Shown: one piece after another, positions 1 to 4,972 of the stretch
Layout of the letters: each line of letters begins with the position of its first letter
Numbering within the stretch: position 1 is the first letter of the stretch
From: an uncultured Ruminococcus sp.
Lineage (GTDB): Bacteria > Bacillota > Clostridia > Oscillospirales > CAG-272
Assembly: GCA_902782785.1 (NCBI GenBank)
Contig: CACZOH010000123.1
Coordinates: 1 to 10,488 of the forward strand
Direction of reading: 5' to 3'
DNA length: 10,488 bases
Notes under the pieces: model-generated
Database searches by the model: none
What the model saw: only the letters and a program-made list of their open reading frames with translations
What the model was told of the DNA's origin: nothing
Translations under genes and position numbers: made by a program

Positions 1-222
1 GCGGAAAAATGGAATACAAAAACCGGAGACGGTTTTGGGTATGTGACGCGTTTTGAAATCGACGACGCTTATATTTCGCAGTTCGAAGTGCATACCGTTG
101 GCAATCACACGCATCAGGAGCTGTGGGTGCCGGCGGAGTCGCTGGCAGAATTTAATGCGCATATTGTTGGCAAGATTACCGTGATAAGGGTGTTCAATGA
201 TAATAATTCCAAAGTAAAATGA
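1..222 (+). CDS. ADP-ribosylation/crystallin J1-like protein, C-terminal part
   Basis: Frame 1 is open from the window edge to a TGA at 220-222, giving 73 residues of a C-terminus. The readable motifs are GYVTRFEIDD, then ISQFEVHTVGNHTHQELWVP, then AEFNAHIVGKITVI. This combination is typical of the short bacterial proteins annotated 'ADP-ribosylation/crystallin J1', whose usual length is a little over 100 residues, so about a third is missing upstream of the window. The biochemical role of the family is not established, and the name comes from distant database similarity. The stop overlaps the ATG of the next reading frame (ATGA, 219-222), which suggests the two were once translationally coupled. 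It is on the plus strand, facing the minus-strand greA cluster. I identified it from memory of the family motif, not by a search. Confidence 0.8.
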   Translation, partial: AEKWNTKTGDGFGYVTRFEIDDAYISQFEVHTVGNHTHQELWVPAESLAEFNAHIVGKITVIRVFNDNNSKVK

Positions 223-335
223 ATGAAAGTCCGCTGATGATCAAATCAAAAGAACTCGCGCTTGAAGTGATAAAGGTTTGCAAAGAATTGAGAAATTCAA
301 AGTGTGAAAGCGCGCTTATCAGTCAGTTTCTGCGA
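219..335 (+). pseudogene. Truncated four-helix bundle protein (23S rRNA intervening-sequence family) remnant
   Basis: The frame starts at an ATG that overlaps the previous stop. It encodes an N-terminus with the pattern NESPLMIKSKELALEVIKVC followed by SALISQFLR. This closely resembles the first about 39 residues of the TIGR02436-type four-helix bundle proteins, which normally continue with an SGTSIGAN-like motif and run to about 115-125 residues. Here similarity stops at the Arg codon at 333-335. The frame then continues through the greA terminator and antisense through the end of greA to a stop at 561-563, which is not plausible coding sequence. I therefore call it a 3'-truncated remnant. 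Function in intact members is unknown; the fold is a small alpha-helical bundle. No Shine-Dalgarno sequence precedes the ATG, consistent with coupling to the upstream gene. Confidence 0.7.
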
Positions 336-342
336 TATGATC

Positions 343-390
343 AAAGAAAACGGCTGACCGGTTTGCCTGAAAGAACAGCCGGTCAGCCGT
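343..390 (-). terminator. Rho-independent terminator of greA
   Basis: There is a perfect 12-base inverted repeat at 350-361 and 379-390 (ACGGCTGACCGG and its complement) with a 17-base loop. Read on the minus strand, the stem is followed by TTTTCTTT (complement of 343-350). It begins seven bases beyond the greA stop codon, the expected place for a factor-independent terminator. There is no comparable T-run on the plus-strand side, so it looks unidirectional. Confidence 0.85.
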
Positions 391-396
391 ACGTAT

Positions 397-897
397 TTAA
401 AACGAACCTATTGAAAGCGAGGCGTCGTCCTCGCCTTTTTTTATTGAGAGGATCTTTACCTCATATGAGTTTTTCTCGTTTACGACGACGGTCACGGTCT
501 GTCCCTCCTTTGCGCCGAGAAGCGCTTTTCCGAACGGGGATTCCTTTGAAATATTGTTTGTGAAAACGTCGTTCCGGAGGGTGGTGACGATGCGCACCTT
601 TTTCGTTTCGTCACGCTTCGGGATATAGACTTCGACGTAGTCGAAAAGCCCTACCTCGTCCTCCGCGGAATCCGTCGTTATTATTTTCGCCGTCTTTATC
701 ATATTTTCAAGATAGCGCATACGGCTCCTGTTGGCGTTTATTTCGCGCTTTGCCGTCCTGTATTCGTCGTTTTCGCTGAGGTCGCCGAGCTCTCTCGTGC
801 GCTTGACCTCCGCGCGCAGAGCCGGCATCATAGCCTCTCTCTCCGCAAGCTCCTCTTTTATTTTTTCAATGTCCACCTTTGTCAATTCGTCGTGCAT
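397..897 (-). CDS. greA: Transcription elongation factor GreA
   Basis: This 166-residue protein has the usual GreA length and layout. Residues about 1-75 form the N-terminal coiled coil that enters the RNA polymerase secondary channel. Its tip motif GDLSENDEY carries Asp39 and Glu42, the acidic pair that helps coordinate the catalytic Mg2+ for cleavage of backtracked RNA. Residues about 80-155 form the C-terminal FKBP-like domain with the signature ISKESPFGKALLGAKEG, followed by a YEVKILSI strand. A short acidic/serine tail (GEDDASLSIGSF) extends past the normal end. The ATG at 897 is preceded on the minus strand by GTGAGGTG, a good ribosome binding site that overlaps the stop codon of the upstream gene, so the two are probably coupled. 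A strong terminator follows. GreA rescues stalled polymerase and supports elongation fidelity; this role is inferred from the family. Confidence 0.97.
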   Translation of the reverse strand: MHDELTKVDIEKIKEELAEREAMMPALRAEVKRTRELGDLSENDEYRTAKREINANRSRMRYLENMIKTAKIITTDSAEDEVGLFDYVEVYIPKRDETKKVRIVTTLRNDVFTNNISKESPFGKALLGAKEGQTVTVVVNEKNSYEVKILSIKKGEDDASLSIGSF

Positions 898-906
898 AAC
901 GTCACC

Positions 907-1221
907 TCACATATTATTTACCGTCAGTTTTATAAGCAGATCCGTGTCGTCGTCGGACGCGGCGCGGCACCTCAGACGCTTTCCGCATTTTTTGCATCTG
1001 TAATTTATTATAAAGCCCTTTTTCGCATCGGGCTCGGAGGATACCGGCACAAGCAGACCTCCGCAGCCGTTATTGCGGTCGCCCGGATTTTCGTCAACGT
1101 GAAGCGAGCAAAGGCACACTGTGCAGTGGTCGCGCGACGAATACGAGAGCGGCGGCACCTGCGCCCCGCAGTTTCGGCATACGAAGCCGCTGTCGTTTTT
1201 TGTAAATCTCTTTGTCTGCAT
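907..1221 (-). CDS. RNHCP-domain zinc-ribbon-like protein
   Basis: This 104-residue protein has paired cysteine knuckles: Cys15/Cys18, Cys33/Cys36, Cys53, and Cys76/Cys79. It carries the conserved string SLHVDENPGDRN near residues 39-50, and a C-terminal YRCKKCGK. This is the layout of the RNHCP family, named after its R-N-H-C-P motif. Here that motif reads RDHCT (residues 30-34), keeping Arg, His and Cys but changing Asn and Pro. The cysteines suggest zinc binding; the function of the family is unknown. An AAGGTG ribosome binding site lies about eight bases before the ATG. The gene ends nine bases before greA and its TGA lies inside the greA ribosome binding site, so the pair forms a two-gene minus-strand operon. 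The 48-base gap to the divergent gene at 1270 must hold regulatory signals for one or both, but I saw no convincing promoter. Confidence 0.85.
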   Translation of the reverse strand: MQTKRFTKNDSGFVCRNCGAQVPPLSYSSRDHCTVCLCSLHVDENPGDRNNGCGGLLVPVSSEPDAKKGFIINYRCKKCGKRLRCRAASDDDTDLLIKLTVNNM

Positions 1222-1269
1222 AAAAACACACCTTAATGCGAATACTGTAAAAAAAGAAAGGGTTTTATC

Positions 1270-1602
1270 ATGAAAAAAGTCAGTATCATACTGTGTATCA
1301 TAACCGCCGCGCTTTTACAGCTTTGCTGCACGGCACAGGGAAACGTAAATTCAAACAACGGTCTTGGCGCGCCGTACGGCGAAACGCAGGATCCGTACTC
1401 GTCCGAGCTTTCCGACTACACCACGATGCCGGATAAGGACGCGGCGACCGGGACCGGGTCGGCTCTTCTGAAGGTCGGAGGGGACGACGCGCGCAACGGA
1501 AGCGACGCGGCGGCGGCTGTCGCTGTCATAGTCCTGATCGTTATAATGACCGCCGGCTCCGTCGCGGTGTTCGCCGCGATGAAGAAAAGGGGAGAGGAAT
1601 AA
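1270..1602 (+). CDS. Small exported or membrane-anchored protein, unknown function
   Basis: This 110-residue protein is one I do not recognise. Residues 1-22 look like a signal peptide: a MKK start, a hydrophobic core with two cysteines near its end (Cys19, Cys20), and a possible signal peptidase I site after Ala22. The residues before Cys19 and Cys20 do not fit a lipobox, so I do not call a lipoprotein. Residues about 23-78 are polar, rich in Gly, Asn, Ser and Asp, and probably disordered. Residues about 79-103 form a strong transmembrane segment of Ala, Val and Ile followed by KKRGEE, which suggests a type I single-pass protein with a short cytosolic tail. A GAAAGGG ribosome binding site lies seven bases before the ATG. 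The gene is the only complete plus-strand gene left of dnaA and converges on the lipoprotein pair, with 10 bases between the stops. Confidence 0.7.
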   Translation: MKKVSIILCIITAALLQLCCTAQGNVNSNNGLGAPYGETQDPYSSELSDYTTMPDKDAATGTGSALLKVGGDDARNGSDAAAAVAVIVLIVIMTAGSVAVFAAMKKRGEE

Positions 1603-1612
1603 AACGGAAGGA

Positions 1613-2740
1613 TCAGTCGTTTTCCCGGCTGATGAGCCTGCTGTCAAGCGGTACGACGGAGGAGAACAGCGTTTTCTTCTCCGTCTGCTCCCGCGTGATC
1701 CCGCCGTAATATTTGCCGTAGATCTCCGTCTTTTTTTCCGATATTATATTGCCGTCCATATCCTCAAAGAACGCGGAGCTTATCTCGTTTGACCATAAGC
1801 CCGCCTCAAGCGGGTATTTTTTAAGTATCACGTATCCGTAAGACGTTTCCGCAAGCGTCACCTCGCCGGTCTTAAGCGTCAGCGCCGCCGTGACGTATTT
1901 CAGATCGAGGAGCGTTTCCGCCGTTACGAAATATCCGTCCGTATACGCGCTCATTCCGCTGTCCTCGTTGTATTCTTCTATAAGCGCCTCAAAATCCTCG
2001 CCGTTTTTCGCGCGCTCTTCAATCTGCTTTGCAAGCGCGAGCTTTTCCGCTTTTTCGTCGTCGGTCAGCTCCTCCGTGACGTATCTGCCCGTGTATATAT
2101 CCATTTTCGGGCTTCCGTTTTCGTCAAGAACGTATTTAACGTCGTTTTTTATCAATATATGCTTTATCCTGCTGTAGTTTTCCTGATAATACCGCTCGCG
2201 CTCGTCGTCCGTCACGGCGGCCTCACCGCCGTCTCCGAACAGTCTGTCCTCTACTATCATCGCCTTGGCTTCAAACTCAAACAGACGGCAAAGAGAATTC
2301 ACGTTCATACCGTACTGCCCGAGTATCGCGTTAAGATCGGCGCGTGAGCCCACGGCCTTCATATCCTGATCTATAAAATCGTTCACCGTGTTGTCAAGCA
2401 GCTTTTTCGTATCGGCGTCAGCGTAACTCTCGTATAACTCCGAGCAGACGAGCATTTCGTTTATCTGTCCGTCAACGTGGTCGCAGACCTGCTCGTAAAG
2501 CTTTTTTTCGCCGTCGGCAGTCTCGTCCCAGACGGCTTCGTCGTACGCGTCGGGATCGAAAAAGCCGTATTGGGAGAACATGGAATAAAAGCTTGATTTG
2601 TAGTAGGCAAGCAGGTATTTATACATATTTTCCGTTATCCCGCGGTTTTTGTACTTCGCGTAATCCGCGGAGCTCACCGTGCAGGATATGAGCGTGAATA
2701 CCGTAAAAAGCGAAAGCGCTGCTATAGCGATCTTTTTCAT
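1613..2740 (-). CDS. PrsA/SurA-like lipoprotein with parvulin peptidyl-prolyl isomerase domain
   Basis: I place the start at the ATG at 2740, giving 375 residues. This start begins a clean lipoprotein signal (MKKIAIAALSLF...) with lipobox LISC and lipidated Cys20; the open frame extends six codons upstream to a GTG with no value to the signal. Residues about 35-185 form a helical SurA_N-like chaperone region. Residues about 190-310 resemble a parvulin rotamase: RIKHILIKN with His194 in the usual N-terminal active-site position, AKNGEDFEALIEEYNEDSG near 245-262, TDGYF, and a final TLKTGEV...SYGYVILKKY. By family knowledge this would assist folding of exported proteins outside the cytoplasmic membrane. 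The gene starts inside the stop of the upstream paralogue (TGATG, one shared base), so translation is probably coupled. No strong ribosome binding site is visible. Confidence 0.88.
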   Translation of the reverse strand: MKKIAIAALSLFTVFTLISCTVSSADYAKYKNRGITENMYKYLLAYYKSSFYSMFSQYGFFDPDAYDEAVWDETADGEKKLYEQVCDHVDGQINEMLVCSELYESYADADTKKLLDNTVNDFIDQDMKAVGSRADLNAILGQYGMNVNSLCRLFEFEAKAMIVEDRLFGDGGEAAVTDDERERYYQENYSRIKHILIKNDVKYVLDENGSPKMDIYTGRYVTEELTDDEKAEKLALAKQIEERAKNGEDFEALIEEYNEDSGMSAYTDGYFVTAETLLDLKYVTAALTLKTGEVTLAETSYGYVILKKYPLEAGLWSNEISSAFFEDMDGNIISEKKTEIYGKYYGGITREQTEKKTLFSSVVPLDSRLISREND

Positions 2741-3843
2741 CAGAACAGATACTGCCACGAAAACGTATACGGCAGCTCCTCCATTTTGTATTTTCCGGTC
2801 ACTTCCTCATTGACCGTGATCTTTTCCATATGCGGCTTTAAATATTCGTCGAATTCGTATTCGAGGACGAGCGTTTCAAAGTTTTTGAAATCGCCTCCCG
2901 CCTCGTTTTCCGGGTTTTTCCACGCGCCCGCGTCAAGCTCCTCGCGCTGTATGACGTATATGCCGTTCTTGCTGTCAAGAAGTCCCGCTTCGCCCGGTTT
3001 CAGCTTCATTATCGACGCCGATATAAGCGTTCCGTATTCGGAAACGCCGCAGAGATAGCGGCCGTTTTTGTAATCGTCCTTTTCAAGCTCGTCGGAGTAT
3101 TCCTCAATATATTTCTTTATATCATCTCCCGCGCGCACGTTTTCGAGCACGGTTTTCGCAAGCCCGAGCTTTTCCTCATACCGCTCGTCTGAGATCTCCT
3201 TTACGGTGGCGTTTCCGTCCTCGTTATACACGATATCGCCTTTTTCATCGCGTATGAAATCGCCGTTCATAAGGTAGAGAAGACGGAAACGGTAATAATT
3301 CTTCTGATAATAATCTTCCTTCTGCTCATCCGTTATCTTACGCTCGCCCTCCTCGCCGTAGAGGTGATCCTGAAGCGCGCCCGTCTTTGAATCGAGTATG
3401 AGGATCTCCTTCAGCTCCGCCTCGCCTATGCCGAGAGTTTTGAAGATCTCGTCCTCGGCTATGGCGTTTCCGCCCTCCGACGCGGCGTTCATGCCGATTA
3501 TCATAAGGTCTATCGATTTAAGCTCGCCGTCAGTCAGTCTGAGATTGTAGTTGTCGAACAGATACGCGGCGGCTACGCGCTTTTTTATCGCGTCAACGGA
3601 TATCTCCGTAAGCCTCTCTGCGTTCGTCATCCCGCCGTTTTCCGCGCGCCAGAAAGCCGGATCGTCCGCCTGTCCGAGCGCGGACAGCCAGTACTGCTTA
3701 TAGCACGCGAGATAATAAGCGTATATCTCGCCGGAAACGGACACGCCTCCGAGCGACACGGCGCTTTCCTTTTTCGTGCACGCACAGAACGCGGCAAGGA
3801 CAGATAACAGCAATAATAAGGAAATATATTTTTTTATTTTCAA
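2740..3843 (-). CDS. PrsA/SurA-like lipoprotein paralogue with degenerate parvulin domain
   Basis: I choose a TTG start at 3843, giving 367 residues, because a CGGAGG ribosome binding site sits seven bases before it and it begins a compact signal peptide (MKIKKYISLLLLL). A GTG at 3888 is in frame, but that start would place a terminator hairpin inside the coding region. The probable lipidated residue is Cys22 (AAFCAC followed by TKKES); Phe at -3 makes the lipobox atypical. It is a diverged tandem paralogue of the downstream gene: both share an LYG/LFG-acid motif, then a 'TD..(K/R)..YYQ(K/E)NY.R' stretch at about residues 171-185, and a KLKPGEAGLL...GIYVIQRE end. At the position of the neighbour's His194 this protein has Leu188, and the TDGYF-like motif is NGRYL, so isomerase activity is doubtful and a chaperone role more likely. 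Confidence 0.83.
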   Translation of the reverse strand: MKIKKYISLLLLLSVLAAFCACTKKESAVSLGGVSVSGEIYAYYLACYKQYWLSALGQADDPAFWRAENGGMTNAERLTEISVDAIKKRVAAAYLFDNYNLRLTDGELKSIDLMIIGMNAASEGGNAIAEDEIFKTLGIGEAELKEILILDSKTGALQDHLYGEEGERKITDEQKEDYYQKNYYRFRLLYLMNGDFIRDEKGDIVYNEDGNATVKEISDERYEEKLGLAKTVLENVRAGDDIKKYIEEYSDELEKDDYKNGRYLCGVSEYGTLISASIMKLKPGEAGLLDSKNGIYVIQREELDAGAWKNPENEAGGDFKNFETLVLEYEFDEYLKPHMEKITVNEEVTGKYKMEELPYTFSWQYLF

Positions 3844-3849
3844 AAAGAG

Positions 3850-3855
3850 CCTCCG
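3850..3855 (-). promoter_or_regulatory. Ribosome binding site that sets a TTG start
   Basis: CGGAGG read on the minus strand lies seven bases before the TTG at 3843-3841. No ATG or GTG lies at a useful distance, so this site decides the start of the upstream lipoprotein gene. The alternative GTG at 3888 has no such site and lies inside the terminator hairpin. Confidence 0.7.
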
Positions 3856-3860
3856 ATAAT

Positions 3861-3912
3861 AAACAAAACGGGACCGACGCAAAAACACGCTCGCGCCGGT
3901 CCGTACCGTTTT
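3861..3912 (-). terminator. Rho-independent terminator after the acidic-tail membrane protein gene
   Basis: On the minus strand GGACCG (complement of 3897-3902) pairs with CGGTCC (complement of 3871-3876) around a 20-base loop. It is flanked by AAAACGG at 3865-3871 and CCGTTTT at 3906-3912, which can extend the stem with a small bulge. A minus-strand CGTTTTGTTT run follows. It lies five bases beyond the small gene's stop and just before the lipoprotein ribosome binding site. It therefore separates the two units, or attenuates read-through into the lipoproteins, for which I saw no clear promoter of their own. Confidence 0.65.
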
Positions 3913-3916
3913 TTCT

Positions 3917-4162
3917 TTATTCCTCTGCTTCCTGTTTTACTTCCTCGGCGGCGTCCTCGCATTTTTCGCAAAGCTCTTCACCGAGATCTTCAATATCGTC
4001 AAGATCGTCGAGGTCGTCAAGATCGTCAAAAGCGTCTTCCTTTTCTTCCTTGCGCTTCTGCAACGCCTTCACTATAAAGACAGCCGCGCAGGCTGCGCCT
4101 ATGATCGCGAATATTATGATTATTACGGCTGCGATCGTACTTTTGTTATTCTTCTTTTCCAT
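3917..4162 (-). CDS. Small single-pass membrane protein with acidic repeat tail, unknown function
   Basis: This 81-residue protein is one I do not recognise by family. Residues 1-8 are polar and lysine-rich (MEKKNNKS). Residues about 9-33 are a strong Ile/Ala transmembrane helix. Residues 34-42 are basic/acidic (LQKRKEEKE). The rest is a highly acidic tail with a three-residue repeat (DDLDDLDDLDD, then IEDLGEEL), a CEKC pair, and a Glu-rich end. The lysines at the N-terminus and the acidic tail leave topology uncertain. The ATG is preceded by AAGGAGG at a nine-base spacing, and a good promoter lies at 4187-4215, so I consider the gene real. A terminator follows the stop, so it is probably transcribed alone or with partial read-through into the lipoprotein pair. 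Confidence 0.75.
   Translation of the reverse strand: MEKKNNKSTIAAVIIIIFAIIGAACAAVFIVKALQKRKEEKEDAFDDLDDLDDLDDIEDLGEELCEKCEDAAEEVKQEAEE
3996..4031. repeat. Four-unit 9-bp tandem repeat inside the acidic-tail gene
   Basis: Four consecutive 9-base units on the plus strand read TCGTCAAGA, TCGTCGAGG, TCGTCAAGA and TCGTCAAAA. They encode the Asp-Asp-Leu series of the small membrane protein on the minus strand. The unit length is a multiple of three, so copy-number change would keep the reading frame. Confidence 0.85.
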
Positions 4163-4186
4163 GGTTTGCTGCCTCCTTTTTTTTAA

Positions 4187-4215
4187 ATGATATAATAAAC
4201 AGCCCTTTTTTTCAA
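4187..4215 (-). promoter_or_regulatory. Sigma-A-type promoter for the acidic-tail gene
   Basis: On the minus strand, TTGAAA (complement of 4210-4215) and TATCAT (complement of 4187-4192) are separated by exactly 17 bases. Each hexamer matches five of six consensus positions. It lies about 25 bases before the ATG at 4162, which leaves room for a short leader with the AAGGAGG site. The rest of the 113-base gap between 4163 and 4275 is poly-T/poly-A rich. I saw no convincing terminator for yqeG in it. Confidence 0.65.
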
Positions 4216-4275
4216 GCCTTTTTTTTGAACAACTTAAAAATAAATACGTAAATCGTGTTTTTTGAAAAGCGTTTT

Positions 4276-4785
4276 TTATTTTTCCGTGCGCCTGCGGTAG
4301 GCGTTTATGAAATATCTTTCAAAAAACTTCTTCATTTTCAGAAACGGCTTGCCCTTTACGTCCATGGACATCACGAGGACGGCGCGTATACCGGCTCTCT
4401 TTGCGCACAGAACGTCCGTGAATATCTGATCTCCGAGGATAGCCGTCTGCTCCGGCACCGCATCCATCAGCTTCATAAGCCGCCTTAATTTGCGCGTAAA
4501 AGGCTTGCCCGCCCTGCTCTCCGTAAAATATCCGTGCATCGTATTGAACGTGTAGACGCGGCGCTCGCTGTTGTTCGATATGAACGCTATGCGCACGCCC
4601 GTGCTCTCGACAAGATCGAGCCACCGTCTTCTTTCCTCGTCCGCTATACGGCTCTCATACGTCGCAAGAGTGTTGTCTATATCGCAGATAAGAAATCTTA
4701 TGTTATTTTCGGCAAAGAATTCCGGTTTTATCCGTAAAACGGACGAATAATAGAAATCCGGAATGAAATAATCTTTAATCTTCAT
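4276..4785 (-). CDS. yqeG: YqeG-family HAD-superfamily (subclass IIIA) phosphatase
   Basis: This 169-residue protein has all four HAD motifs in order. Motif I is CDIDNTL with nucleophile Asp35 and general acid Asp37; motif II is ISNN with Ser70; motif III is AGKP with Lys94; motif IV is ILGDQIFTD with Asp119 and Asp124. The lack of a cap-domain insertion and the total length fit the YqeG/IIIA family. Family members are related to yeast Gep4, a phosphatidylglycerolphosphate phosphatase, so a phospholipid or other small phosphate ester substrate is possible but not shown here. The ATG at 4785 has only a weak GGGT-type ribosome binding site upstream. The gene runs divergently from dnaA, with 187 bases between the two starts. 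In Bacillus yqeG sits in a different cluster, so its place beside dnaA is a lineage feature. Confidence 0.93.
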   Translation of the reverse strand: MKIKDYFIPDFYYSSVLRIKPEFFAENNIRFLICDIDNTLATYESRIADEERRRWLDLVESTGVRIAFISNNSERRVYTFNTMHGYFTESRAGKPFTRKLRRLMKLMDAVPEQTAILGDQIFTDVLCAKRAGIRAVLVMSMDVKGKPFLKMKKFFERYFINAYRRRTEK

Positions 4786-4822
4786 ACGTACCCGTCAGCG
4801 CCCTATAATCATTACTTATGCG

Positions 4823-4833
4823 ATTATACCACA
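4823..4833 (-). promoter_or_regulatory. Possible extended -10 promoter for yqeG
   Basis: The minus strand reads TGTGGTATAAT, a perfect -10 hexamer (4828-4823) with a TGn extension. It lies 38 bases before the yqeG ATG. No good -35 hexamer is seen at 16-18 bases, so it would rely on the extended -10. The same 11-mer forms the -10 region of the dnaA promoter in the opposite direction. Confidence 0.5.
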
Positions 4834-4892
4834 TTTTTTCCCCGAAAGTATAAATATATTATAATAATATAGTAAAATTTAATATAATATAC

Positions 4893-4921
4893 TTGATAAA
4901 ATTCTTGTTTTGTGGTATAAT
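4893..4921 (+). promoter_or_regulatory. dnaA promoter, near-consensus with extended -10
   Basis: TTGATA at 4893-4898 and TATAAT at 4916-4921 are separated by 17 bases, and TG at 4913-4914 gives an extended -10. The expected transcription start near 4928 leaves a leader of about 45 bases before the dnaA ATG. Upstream, 4848-4892 is almost pure A/T and could act as an UP element. I found no canonical DnaA box in this spacer, so autoregulation by DnaA bound here is not evident. Confidence 0.82.
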
Positions 4922-4962
4922 ATAGGCGTGGGAATATTCGGTTCCGGCAAAAAGAAAACAAG

Positions 4963-4969
4963 AGGAGGT
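4963..4969 (+). promoter_or_regulatory. dnaA ribosome binding site
   Basis: AGGAGGT is a full-strength Shine-Dalgarno sequence only three bases before the ATG at 4973, closer than usual. It fixes the start there rather than at the upstream in-frame TTG at 4910. The protein from 4973 begins with the expected DnaA domain I pattern (IWESIL). Confidence 0.8.
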
Positions 4970-4972
4970 CAA

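Noticed and set aside
336..563. Continuation of the plus-strand frame past the four-helix fragment
   Set aside because: It runs through the greA terminator hairpin and then antisense through the greA 3' end. The residues are Arg/Leu-rich shadow sequence with no family resemblance.
1601..1623. AAAACG...CGTTTT as a bidirectional terminator between the convergent genes
   Set aside because: The stem is only six bases, mostly A-T, and overlaps the lipoprotein 3' coding end. It is too weak to call.
3856..3888. GTG start at 3888 for the upstream lipoprotein
   Set aside because: It would put an Arg/Tyr-rich extension before the signal peptide and place part of the terminator hairpin in coding sequence. 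The TTG at 3843 has a proper ribosome binding site.
4848..4892. AT-rich run as the origin unwinding element
   Set aside because: No DnaA boxes flank it. It is better explained as promoter UP-element DNA, although a bipartite origin cannot be excluded.
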